Below, piece by piece: positions 35,201-46,432 of a stretch of DNA of 64,000 nt. The stretch is from Xestospongia bergquistia (Eukaryota > Porifera > Demospongiae > Haplosclerida > Petrosiidae). The notes beneath the pieces were generated by a model that saw only the letters and a program-made list of their open reading frames with translations, ran no database searches and was not told the DNA's origin. Position 1 is the stretch's first letter, and every line of letters begins with the position of its first letter. Position numbers and translations under genes: made by a program. The stretch is taken from positions 5,158,775 through 5,222,774 of the forward strand of contig OZ014418.1 in the NCBI GenBank assembly GCA_963965975.1. The letters run 5' to 3'.

Positions 35201-38200
35201 CATGTAATTATATTAATTACATAAATTGCTGAGTTTACAAGCAAATATATGAAGTCATAATTTTATAGACTGACAACTTCAGTCATTTTGATATCAACAG
35301 TCACACAGATCCACACAGTTTAGACTAAACTATTACAGAACATGTTAACAAAAGGAGAAGGAATATTTGTAGGACAGTACTTCATAGCAACATTGTTTAT
35401 TGGTGTTTTTTTTTACAAATTCCATTATTTCTATAGCAAAGTAATTGCTAAATACTACAGACATGTACATGTACATTAGAGAAAAACTATAAATACTTAC
35501 CTGTGAATACTAGAAGAATTCTGTTCTAAAAAGAGCACTTTTCTATTAAGAAACGAGATCTTATCATTGTACGATAACTGCTCATTATTCTCAACTAAAT
35601 CAAACACTGACAAAACACTGTCTTCATTAACTGGAGTCTGTGATAGGTGAAGATCTAACAGCTGTAAATATAGCATTATATTGCCCTAAGAGAGAAATAT
35701 ATAACTATGACAATCTGACACAGATATTATTACTTTTAACATTAATTTACTAATACTCTACTAGCTTCGTTATATTAATGTGTTATTAACAGAGGACAGT
35801 ATATAACTCCACAACAGGTTAGACTATAATTATTACATAATGCTGTTATAGCTGTGGTATCAAATACATCATATATACCATTAGTGCTGGAGGAATTAGT
35901 ACATCATATATACTATTAGTGCTGGAGGAATTAGTACATCATATATACTATTAGTGCTGGAGGAATTAGTGCTTGGGGAATTGAAACTATTTTTTTGCTG
36001 AGAAATAACACAATAACAGTAGGAGTGAGTAATTCATTAGTCTGCCAAATTAACTCTTTTTGCACTATATTATGGATAGTATACTTGTTTACAAGCTAAT
36101 TGTATTGTGACATGGGAAATTAAAGATAATTAACTACGTAACAGTAATGAAAATTCCAACATATATTATCAATATAGACATTATGTTGGGAAACAATTAG
36201 TCACTAACTTCATCTTTCTCAATAACTTCCTTCATCATTGCTATAGCCTTCTCAAAGTTATTAAGGAACTTTACAGTAAACTGAGCATACTGCCAAGTGT
36301 AGAACTGTTTGGCTTCTCTATCTTCAGTCTCTGATATGCTCTTTACTAAGAGGGTCTCGGCGTCCAACAAGTGGCCTTGTCTCATCTCTAGTCCAATGCG
36401 ACGTACCCTTACCATGACATGACCAGGTGTACTCTGATCAATATTACATAATATTTGCTTAGCCAGTAAAATATTGCCTATGAAATGTGATCAATGGAAC
36501 AATAAACACTCATACTACAATATGTGTGAATGGCAATATATAGTATATTTAGTCAAAATTCTAGTAATCAGTTTAACTTCAGCACAATTATAAGTAGAGT
36601 TATGTAATACTCTGACCTTGTTTCTCTTCATAGGCAGCCCATGCCAGATGAAGAGCAGGTTTGTGAGTAAGATGAGTCTGACAAGCTCTTGAATACACAA
36701 ATTGTGTATATTCTTTAGTGTGGTTCTCTTCAACATACTCTGCAAACTAGAGATAATAATTTAATGTTCAGTCTAAAGTATGTACAATCTTACTTTAATC
36801 CAAAACTCTTCATATAGACAACAAGCTAATAGGCATCTTTCAAATAAAACAATGATTCTTCTCAAATCATTCTGAGATATTTCAAAGTCCAGATAGTTCA
36901 ACCAGTTTTTGAGCTGAGCTTTCTCGAGTGGTTTAGTATGAAAATAAGGACGTTTGATCATGTCTTCATATACAACTCTCTTGTTAACTTCTTCTTCATT
37001 TGCAGTAAAAATTCCATAATATTTTTCAATGATCTTCTGTCGTAAATAAGGTGTTTTCTCATCCTATATAAAGAATACTATAAATATGATAACTAGTATC
37101 ATTGTACATTGCATTGCACCTCAGTAAATGGCTATATCTATTACAATGTCACAGTACCTTAGTGAGTGACTATACCATTACAATGTCACAGTACTTTAGT
37201 GAGTGACTATACCATTACAATGTCATAGTACATTAATGAGTGGTTATACCCATTACACTACTCAGTCAGTGACTATAACCATTACACTGTCACAATACCT
37301 TGGTGAGTGACTATACCTATTACACTGCTCAGTCAGTGGCTATACCCATTACACTTTCACAGTACCTTAGTGAGTGGCTATACCCATTACAATGTCACGG
37401 TACTTTAGTGAGTGACTATACCCATTACAGTGTCACAGTACTTTAGTGAGTGACTATACCCATTACAGTGTCACAGTACTTTAGTGAGTGGCTATACCCA
37501 TTACACTGTCACAGTACTTTAGTGAGTGGCTATACCCATTACACTGTCACAGTACTTTAGTGAGTGGCTATACCCATTACAGTGTCACAGTACTTTAGTG
37601 AGTGACTATAACCCATTACACTGCTCAGTCAGTGGCTATACCCATTACACTTTCACAGTACCTTAGTAAGTGGCTATACCCATTACAATGTCACAGTACT
37701 TTAGTAAGTGGCTATACCCATTTACAGTGCTTAGTCTGTGTTACATAGTCACAGTACCTCAGTCAGTTTTTCGCCTCCACTTAGTGATGATGACATTAAT
37801 TCGTACTCTTTTGGAGACAATAGCTCAGATGGAGAACTTGCATTTACAAATTCAGTGAAGCTAAATTTGAGGACAGAGTAGATCAACACTTTGAATCCAT
37901 TGCTTACAACCTACTATATGTAGAATTACAGAAAACACAATTTATCAACATACAATCCAATATATGTCCAGTGAAAGCAATTAATTTGGACAGTCTGAAA
38001 TATGGAGACACTCCCCTAAACAGCGCAGCTATTCCAAGGTATTCAGAATAAGTTTGATTATCTTTAAATCCTAGAAGCTACTGTAGATACTGAATTGATT
38101 AAACCTACTGCTCACTACCTATACTCGAATCAGGAAACAACTGCCTGTTTGCTGTAACTTATTTAACCTAATATCTACTGTGTCAACCTAGTTTATGTAC

Positions 38201-39214
38201 AAGTTTTAATAACAGTATTATTACCAGGTATTATTCAAGTACTAGAGAATATTACCTTGAGAGGTGCTCTTTATATTCTTGAGTGGGTGTGGCTAATAAA
38301 CGACTATACACATCCATTACACTCAGAGGAGTGCCATAAACCTTTTCCCAGTCCACAAAAGACACCCACAATTTGTCTGAGCGATAATCTAGTCCACAAG
38401 CCTCTATAGCACGCTCATATAAACTGAAATACAACAACAGTAACTACAATACAGAGATATCATAAGATAATTGGCTTCATATGACAATAAACACAAGACA
38501 AAGTACAGCTCCTTACTTTAAAGTGCTATGTATCTTGAACCTACACTAATTTTTAGGTCAATATGCTGTACTAACAAAAGTGTGTATTGTTATAAAGCCA
38601 ACTAGCCACAGTATTATCAATTATAGAGTTTGATGCAAGGATAAACCCTAGTTTACCTTCCACCCTACTACCAACAGATTTCACTTGATAAGAGACGTGT
38701 GTTACTATAATGATACAGGTCACATAGCTATCATAAAGAACACAAGATAGCATCAAATACGTAGGAAAGGGATGGATTGAATGAAACAGGATGCACAAAC
38801 TTACATCCATAAGAAAAAACTGCCTTATCTCCAGTTGAAATACAAAGCATTGTCTAAGATTGTACTACATGACTAGATCTTCAATTGATGTAGAGGCACA
38901 TCACAGCAGTCTGATATTCTGCCATTACTTTTGTATAAAATGAAGTCATATTGAGCTGGTAACCATTAGACTATTTGACTAGTAGTCAATCATAAAAAAG
39001 AAGCAACATAACTAACTACTGTAAGCACTTATAGTAATAGACTGTAACTATTATATGCTATGTATTGAGAATAAACTATATTAAAGGATGGATACTACCT
39101 GTGGATTCTTGTAACATAGTCTGTTGTATCACTATAAGCTGTTTGAGCAAATTTGAGATAATGTAACCACAGCTCTATACTCAATGGAATAGCTATGACT
39201 CCACGCTCCAGTAC

Positions 39215-39282
<68 letters not shown>

Positions 39283-40513
39283 TAATAACATGCAGAACTT
39301 AAAAATATTACCCACATCTTTAGAGGATTCATTTCCAACTAGTTTTTGTTTCAAATCAGCATATTTCTTCCAATATCCATAGCAGTACGGATAGCAAGCG
39401 AGAAAAGCATCATATACTTTACAAATAGAGCCAATCTTACCCTACAATATAAAAAATTATTATTATGCTTTGTACTAGATAATAGTCTGACTAATAATTA
39501 CAACAATTGAGTTAATTTGTATATTATCGTAATGTACTAACTCACACTCTGTTCTATTAATAATAACAGTTGAGTCCATTTATCAAAATTAGTAGGGTTA
39601 TCCTGTAATACTTCCCACAGTGCACTCTCAGCAGTTGTAAAACTATCATCATACTCATTGCTTTTGGTTACATTCTCTGTAGAAGTCCCAACAGGAGCAA
39701 TCTTTGTTGTAGAACTATGTTCAGTAGTATTAGATTCAATAGTAATATCAGCATTTAAATTAGTACTGGATTTAGTGATAAATTCAGACTCTGTAGTGGG
39801 TTGCATATTAGATTCTATAGCAATCATGGATTCAACATCAGTGCTAGTAAATTCAGTGGATGGTACTGCAGTAGTTGTAGCGGTTAGTTCATTAGATGTA
39901 ATACTATTTTCTGTAATGGTTGAGTCTGTAGTAGTTTTTATAGTAGAGTGAACTACACCATTTTCTATGGAGGGAAATATATAAAGTCCTTATGTTGTCT
40001 CTAATATCTTATATACAATAAATCAGGTTATTATTTCTGGTAATTTTATAGAGTTCATGAATCATGAAAATTAACATTTAGTATGATTGTTTTAGTACTA
40101 TGGTTGATGTATTACTTCTATAAAAGTTAACTTGCAATGAATTGTTTCTGAACTTGTGATCAGTACATTGAAGGTAGTGTATTTTAACCCCACAAATGGC
40201 ACCACTCTTCAGGTTTAATAATATTATATTTACATTGTATTCAATACTTGGGCTTAAAGGGATATCATATAGTACAAATAATAAGATTTTGATTAACACA
40301 AATTGTTGTCATACCATCTGATGTAGTGGATGTTTGATGTGCTTCATCGACTTCCATTTGTTCTTGGGCAACATTTTGGGGCTTTAAAGGTAATGTACCT
40401 GTATAAAACAACACAAAAAGGACGCATATCAATCATTTAATTACTACAATAAAGATCTGCTGACCGGATTCAGTCAGATCTTCTGAGGTTGGTATTTCAT
40501 TCAATTCCGCCAT
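32297..40513 (-). CDS. PRPF39: PRPF39, U1 snRNP-associated splicing factor (719 aa, 14 exons)
   Basis: Exons, 5' to 3': 40513-40465, 40398-40315, 39964-39546, 39441-39316, 39214-39099, 38423-38256, 37860-37758, 37063-36794, 36746-36617, 36477-36209, 35685-35501, 34357-34274, 33135-33033, 32350-32297. They total 2160 nt, exactly 720 codons with the stop. The protein matches PRPF39/Prp39, a HAT (half-a-TPR) repeat protein of the U1 snRNP that helps 5' splice-site recognition. Key blocks are [87 protein letters not shown] and [18 protein letters not shown]. The N-terminus is a long Ser/Thr-rich stretch (about residues 45-150), unusual in composition. The C-terminus is Gln/Tyr/Trp-rich, as in animal PRPF39. 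The exon 4 donor was placed at GTGGGT (39315), since the overlapping GTAATA would break the frame. Confidence 0.93.
35866..35970. repeat. Three tandem copies of a 35-bp repeat in a PRPF39 intron
   Basis: A 35-bp unit (ACATCATATATAC, TATTAGTGCTGGAGGAATTAGT) is repeated three times without interruption at 35866, 35901 and 35936, with one substitution. It lies in the intron between exons 35501-35685 and 36209-36477, away from the splice sites. Confidence 0.9.
37120..37756. repeat. 38-bp minisatellite filling PRPF39 intron 7
   Basis: About 16 units of roughly 38 bp (for example CAGTACTTTAGTGAGTGGCT, then ATACCCATTACACTGTCA), some with a partial ~30-bp extra unit, occupy nearly the whole 694-nt intron between exons 7 and 8. 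The repeat runs up to the exon 7 splice donor. On the coding strand each unit contains (A/G)AGTACTGTGA or AAGGTACTGTGA, matching the real donor GAG/GTACTGTGA at 37757. Confidence 0.92.
39218..39282. repeat. (TG)27 and (GA) microsatellite next to a PRPF39 splice acceptor
   Basis: An uninterrupted GT/TG run (39218-39272) is followed by GAGAGAGAGA. On the coding strand this reads CT repeats then CA repeats directly before CTAG/GTACTGG, the acceptor of exon 5. So it sits where the polypyrimidine tract of a 101-nt intron should be. Confidence 0.95.
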
Positions 40514-40577
40514 CTTAAATAGAAAATTCAAATAATGACGCAACGTGTACGCTTAATTAGAAATTGGCACTTAAAAG
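40514..40577. promoter_or_regulatory. 64-bp bidirectional promoter between PRPF39 and CRIPT
   Basis: Only 64 bp separate the ATGs of PRPF39 (- strand) and CRIPT (+ strand). Transcription starts must lie within this stretch or inside the opposite gene's first exon. No TATA-like element is placed for either gene. The interpretation rests on geometry. Confidence 0.65.
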
Positions 40578-42713
40578 ATGGTTTGTAAAGATTGTAAGTT
40601 CTCTGTGTTTTAATAGTTTGTGATACTTTTTCTACTACTTGTTTTTTTCTTGTAGGTGAAAAGAAGTTGGGTAGAGTGATTTGTCCTGATCCATGGAAAT
40701 CGGGAGCTCGAAATACAGTTGGTAAGTTGGGAGAAAAGCTGTTTAGGCAGGAAGTTAGAAAGTTAGGGATCTTAAGGATGGGATATATTAGGTGTAAGTA
40801 TCAATATGTTAACGTGGACTTATTTCTACAATGAATGATATGACTTTGCTTAATATCACTGTAACTTGTCACCTTTCTATATCAAGTCTGGTTAAGAGTC
40901 AGCATTGTTCACTGGCTTAATCTAAAACTGCCTTGGCTCATATTTAAACCAGTACCATAATTGTTTTCTGAATATATTTTGTGACAAATGAATAATAATA
41001 CAAGTGGGTAAGTGTGATATAATGTAGTATGAATTCTAAGTGTTTTGAATTTAATGTTGTTATTTTATTTACCTCTTGTTTTTTAGTGATGTTACTGGTT
41101 TAAATGCCTTGCTTTGTGTATGTTGCCTTGTATTACACCTACTACATATGCAATTAAAACTGTACCTATAATATATAGTAAATAGTTCTTATAGTCCAAT
41201 TAAGATTGTACCAAGTAGTAAGGAGCAATTAGTAAGAAAGTATTATTAAGTAGGTGACAAATTATATACATAGCTATAAATTTTATAAAAATAAGTATAT
41301 TGAACACATAATTGCCAGGTATGAAATTGATCTCATGGCCAATTAATTTTGAGCAAGTTGATTTGGTAGTACCATATCAGAATTATGCCTCAGTCAGCGG
41401 ATTTGTTGTTTTTCATGGCCTATCTTAAGTTGAAGAATTGTGTATAAGTGAAGATTTTTGTATAAAAGCATGTAAATACATTTGTTGTTTCATAGTATGG
41501 GCTGTAAAATGCTAACTGCTTTCTTTCCAACTTTATTGTATGATTTTAAAAATTACAGTTATTAATTACTAGTATTTGGGCCAGCTTACATTAAAGTTTG
41601 TCAATTGCCGCAAAATTTTCAGCCCAATCTTAAACAAGCCAGAAAATAGTTATTGTATTGTTATGACACTCCATTGACCAATCCTTCCTTATTTATAGAG
41701 AGTGGAGGTCGGAAAGTGGGAGAGAATAAAGCACTCACATCAAGAAAAGCAAGGTAATAATCTCATTATAATTATAGTATATTAACACTGAGAGGTATTC
41801 TTTAATACTGTATATAGTGCTATTAACCATGCTATATGAACCAATGGGATCAAATGATATTAATGTCAATATATGTCCATTAGATTTGCACCATATATGC
41901 AGTTTTCCAAGTGTAAAATATGTAAACAAACAGTCCATCAAGCTGGATCTATCTATTGTCAAGGTCAGTGTAATGAGTTTTGGGTATGGAATATAGGTTA
42001 TTGGCAGTAATTAAGTAGTTGATGCTGAAGGCAATATCCAAACAAAGGATGTAATCACCACTGTAATACTGACTGTTGAATCTGAAAAAGATGTCTAGTA
42101 CTCTTTTGAAATTGAAGCAATACAGAGAGCCAATAGTCTCATTAAGAAATTGTTTTCTCCATAGTCAGGAATAATCAGGTCTTCTATTCAATGTATAGCC
42201 ATTGGTACAGCCTATTTAGCATTAGATAAGTATCATTTGGTTCACTAATACTACTAGTAATCTTCAGCTGCTTGATATGAACAAGCCACAACATAAGTTT
42301 AGATATCTGTCTAAACTAGTTATGTTGACATTTTGGGTTACTTTACATAAAACTTTAACCAGTCAGTAACTATAAACAGTTATTAGTGATGTTTTCTGGA
42401 TTGTAGACATTGCTGTCAATGTATATATCACAACAATACATCAGGAACTTTACTACTGTGTTAATGACCTATATTTTAAACTGATCAATCAAATCTGCTT
42501 GCTTTGTGCTATATATGTATATATCTAAATATTTGTATAAGTATTATACTTTGTTAATCCATGATGCTAAGAAATACAACAAATGCATTAAATCTTGATT
42601 ACTATAAACATGCTCTTACTTTGAACTTAGGTTGTGCTTACAAGAGGGGGATATGTTCAATGTGTGGCAAACAAATACTGGATGTCAAAAATTATGTCCA
42701 GTCTACTGTATAA
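40578..42713 (+). CDS. CRIPT: CRIPT, cysteine-rich PDZ-binding protein (99 aa, 5 exons)
   Basis: Exons 40578-40593, 40656-40721, 41699-41753, 41884-41963 and 42631-42713 total 300 nt. The product closely matches CRIPT, a small zinc-binding protein first described as a PSD-95 PDZ3 ligand and also a component linked to the minor spliceosome. It starts MVCKDCEKKLGRVICPDPW and carries ESGGRKVGENKALTSRKARF, then the Cys-pairs CKIC, CQGC and CSMC with VHQ and GSIYC between them. The last four residues are QSTV, a class I PDZ ligand like QTSV in vertebrates. The stop codon is immediately followed by ATAAA, giving an overlapping AATAAA signal. Being paired with PRPF39 in one promoter joins two RNA-splicing-linked genes. 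Confidence 0.96.
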
Positions 42714-43152
42714 ATAAACCTGTATTAATTTTATATATATATCTTATTGGTTATAATATTTCTTCAACATGTTCTTTCTTTTATTGTAATCTTTTATCTC
42801 TTTACATTTTATGTTCTATTAATGTTGAATCTTCATTATGTCCTTTCCAAAATCTTAATTCATTTTTGATAGTGATATTCCTTACATTTATTTGAAGATA
42901 TTCCAATTAGTGTACAAAGAAATGAACATATATTGTGTTTGTATACATATGCTTACAAACACAATAGATTTAAAAGACTCAATAATATAGATCAACACTA
43001 TTTATGAGTGTAGGTATAATGAAGTAATTTACTTGTATAAACAAAAGTCTGAAATATTTACAGCACAATATTATCTAGTTTTAAATAGACATAGCAGAGT
43101 TGAAGCATTTAGTTCAACTGTTGTTTCTACGAGTCATTTTCATTTGACCAAT
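42714..43152. other. Short intergenic region between CRIPT and the CD225-like gene
   Basis: This region holds the CRIPT 3' end (AATAAA overlapping the stop codon) and the promoter of the CD225-like gene. No ORF, repeat or RNA gene is apparent. Confidence 0.5.
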
Positions 43153-43869
43153 ATGTCTAGAGAAGGTAAGCTTTAATTGATTGTATTATTATGTATTATA
43201 TAATATTTTATTTAGATCCATATCAATATCAGATTCCACCTCAACCATTGCAGCAACATGATTTTCAGGTAACAACAGCTATTCATCTATTACCATTATA
43301 ATATACTCAGTCTATGAATCCTAAGTGGACTGAACCAAGTGTTGTTCAAGCTGACTATCCAGTAACATACCCAGAAGATGTCATTGTAGAACAACCTATT
43401 CCTTACCTGTACTGGTATGGTGCAGCAACTACAATCAAGGAAAAGTCTACATTTCTATTATTTTTCATTGTTGTGTTGGCATCTTTCTGTGGTGTATGTG
43501 GATGCCTGGGTGGTCTCATTTGTCTTATTCCTGCAGCAGTAGTGGCATCATTGGTGAGGCTGAATCAAAAGCTATTATTACATTGTATGCTTGCTTATAA
43601 AAGTATGGTATATAACTAGTATGATTGTAGCCTTAATTTGGTGTAATAGGAATGCACAAGAACTAGTTCCCTATTAATTGTGTTAAGTGCACAAACATTT
43701 TATTATGCAGGCTCTAAGCAATGCAACAACTGGAGAGGAAGGAGTCGCTCTTGCTTTCATTCGTATGGCAAAACGATTGGCAATAGCAGGACTAGTTGTT
43801 GGGTCTTTGTTCTTCTTCATTTCCATTATCATTATTATTGGCAATCTTAGAAGTGTGCAAACTAAATAA
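43153..43869 (+). CDS. CD225/dispanin-like small membrane protein (155 aa, 4 exons)
   Basis: Exons 43153-43165, 43216-43268, 43311-43553 and 43711-43869 total 468 nt. The N-terminal ~70 residues are Pro/Gln/Tyr-rich and cytosolic-looking (DPYQYQIPPQPLQQ). A first hydrophobic segment (about 77-105, CGVCGCLGGLICLIPAAVVASL) is followed by a short loop (SNATTGEEGVALAFIRMAKR) and a second helix (LAIAGLVVGSLFFFISIIII). This two-helix plan with a CxxP-poor but Cys-rich first segment and an A.R.AK.LAI.G.VVGS second segment fits the CD225/dispanin group, which includes IFITM, PRRT and SynDIG-type proteins that act in membrane trafficking. The specific subfamily is not clear. Splice sites are all GT-AG and the frame closes. 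Confidence 0.7.
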
Positions 43870-44298
43870 CTGTATTAATTTTTGTACTGATTAAATCAGA
43901 CATTAATTGTATGTAGTTCATATCTTAGTTTTGTTTCTCTGAAGTTAATTGTCAACATACAATACAGTTTCTAAGTAAACACTACAGACACATATTATAC
44001 ATGTCTCATTACTATATACCCTCAGACCAACAGTGGGTATTGTCATTAGAGAGAAAAGTACCAGTATAATAAAGGAGTTGACAATATAAATTTTTCTATA
44101 ATAACAGTAAACATAAATATATACAAACACACAAGCAGCAATATACAAAAATTTATAAATGTCATGTATAATATAGAAGTATAAAATGCCAATGTCAGAA
44201 GACTATCATAATGGCCATTTAAAATACTGTTTAGTAAGCAGCTGCAATATGTATAATACATCAATCAGTGTAGTTAGGGTTCTGTACATGTTGTTGCC

Positions 44299-46303
44299 TC
44301 AACTCCATGGACTGTTAGTTGAAAAGTCAGAGCGTGCTGGTTCATAACCAGAGCCATTTGCTGAGGATCCTGTAACATACGGAGGAAAGGAAGTATGGTT
44401 GTCGTCGTTGCTATTCCAAATATCTCCTGATGGGTCTAGCATAGGTTCATCATCCTCATCATTTGTCAGTTTAGGTGGACTAAAAGGACTTGGTTCATCA
44501 TCACTAGTAATATTAACACGTTTACCAGCAATAGAAATATAACATTTAATAAGAAATCCTATAAATACTCCCAAACAAAGTAATGTTATTATTATCAGAA
44601 GAATAGTTGTAGCCCAAACGATCATCTATATTAATAATAATAAAAATAATTACCACAATATTAAGTTTTGAAACAAAAATAATATTATACAACAAAGACT
44701 CTAATTATCAGTAACAAACTATTATGGAAGACAGCCATAAATTAAACATTATAGGTTAATAAGTACCAGTAAAATGTATATTAGTTTACTTACACAAAGT
44801 TTAACAAGATTATAATAGTAATAAAACATCTTATAATTGTATGATTGATAAGTATAGAGTTGTTGAGCAACTAAAGAGTATCCATTATTATAGGACTTAT
44901 AATGTTCTTGTGAAATTACAGAAAGTAAGATATTACAAAAAATAAGAGCTATACCTATTAATTCTAGATATGTTGATTGGAAGCTGACTCATATATAAAT
45001 CTAGGCGTGGCTTTAGATTATTATGATACCAAGATTTGTAAGTAATATGTTATTGCTGGCAGGCTTTTCATGTTAACTGTTTGTTCTATTTCTTATAAAT
45101 CATTTGTTTGCTATTCACATCTGTGACCTTTTAAGGCAAGAATCATGATGTGTAGCATGTAGTTAAAACAACCAGATCATTAAAATAATATGCTATGCAT
45201 GTGAATTTGCCTACTCAGTGTCACACATAATTGTATATAGGACATAAAGATATTACTCTATTGATGATGATAACATCTATACTATATGTATATTGGCTTA
45301 CCTCAGAACCAAAAAGAAAACTAGAAAATGAGGCCTCATTTCCATTATTGTCAACAAGAAGAGGATTAGAGCAGCTATAAAATAAACATTGTATATATAC
45401 TATATAAACTGAAAAAGTGATTAAAGTAAGGCTAAATAGAATATTAGTTCTCTACCTAATAATAATCATTATTCAGTATTCTCTGATATCATGTACCTCA
45501 ATACTGAGAGCTATTTAATGCACACAGTACAAATACATTGAATCTTAATATGCTTAATAATTTCTTATCCCTAATTTATGTATCAGAACATTGCTACACA
45601 AATTAAGAGTGATTTTAATATGTTATTTATATTAGGTACATGACAATATTTTTATAGTCTTACTTTGAAACATTATCTCTTACAGATTCAGGATACAAAC
45701 TATGTACAGAATCACAAGTCTTAGTACGTCCAAGTCTCATTAATACACCAATAGACAATGATGTCAGTGAGCAAAACACAGAAATGATCAGAGCCACAAA
45801 GGTAAGAAAATTAAATCTAGAATAGACAGAATATATCTTAAATGGATGCAACTGAATATAAATATTACTCACGGTGTTAATCCTATAGCTATATTGCAAA
45901 TAACACAGCCACAAGATATAAAACAATACAGAAAACCAACACCCACTATGGCTACCAGTCCCCAAAGGACATAGTTACAAATTGTGCCATCCCCAAACTC
46001 AAACAAATTGTTATTACTTGCAAACAAGATACATCCACCAGTAGTATTAGTAATATTTGTTCCTTGAATCATGACTGTATTGTTCATTGCCACAAAGATT
46101 GACATGGCACTTATGGCACAACAAAAAACCAGACAGAAAAGAACAGAAAAGCAGGTGTTTATAACTGCTCCCAGGACGTTTGGAGAGTTCTTTTTGGCTC
46201 TAGGAAGTTCCGGTAACTCATGACTTTCATGATGAAGTTGTGAACGGTGATATTCACCGTTCTCAAACCCTTGTTGCTGCTCTAAACTGCTGCCCAAATC
46301 CAT
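44299..46303 (-). CDS. TMEM179-like tetraspan protein, class I (327 aa, 4 exons)
   Basis: Exons 46303-45873, 45816-45664, 45374-45302 and 44625-44299 total 984 nt. The cytosolic N-terminus (~45 residues) precedes TM1. A loop with a GGCILFASNN...ICNY cysteine pair leads into TM2 (LWGLVAIVGVGFLYCFISCG), then TM3 (FVALIISVFCSLTSLSIGVL). RLGRTKTCDSV and NCSNPL give a second cysteine pair, and TM4 follows (VWATTILLIIITLLCLGVFI). The cytosolic tail of ~80 residues is acidic and Ser/Pro-rich. The plan (tetraspan, GxC-I/P-LF/Y...C in loop 1, FG/LG...xCxS after TM3) is that of TMEM179/TMEM179B, poorly understood membrane proteins. The long tail is peculiar to this copy. Family assignment is from memory and moderate. 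Confidence 0.75.
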
Positions 46304-46331
46304 GCTAACTAGCAGAAAGTGGGCGTACACC

Positions 46332-46345
46332 TTGCGCATGCGCAA
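46332..46345. promoter_or_regulatory. Perfect NRF1-type palindrome upstream of the class I gene
   Basis: TTGCGCATGCGCAA lies 29 bp upstream of the class I start codon. It is the full palindromic form of the NRF1 consensus (YGCGCAYGCGCR), a typical proximal promoter element. The equivalent site in front of the broken class I copy (near 57345-57360) reads TTGCCCACGCGCAA and is degraded. Confidence 0.6.
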
Positions 46346-46432
46346 CGAATGGTTATGATTATTAATTAAATTTTTTATGAAACAATGAACAATGAATAAT
46401 GATCATATGCAGAGTAGTCTAACTTATTTTAA

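Noticed and set aside
37120-37756. Regular ~38-bp repeats could be taken for a CRISPR array.
   Set aside because: The units are contiguous without unique spacers, lie in a eukaryotic intron and vary by substitution. This is a minisatellite.
39132-39338. A minus-strand frame with a long His-Thr repeat.
   Set aside because: It is the translation of the CA microsatellite and adjoining PRPF39 exon in a wrong frame.
40081-40300. Minus-strand frame between PRPF39 exons 2 and 3 as a separate small gene.
   Set aside because: It lies inside an intron with clear donor and acceptor and has no recognisable motif.
43314-43869. The CD225-like gene might be another member of the tetraspan array.
   Set aside because: It has two hydrophobic segments, not four, a different exon layout and no GxCILF...C loop.
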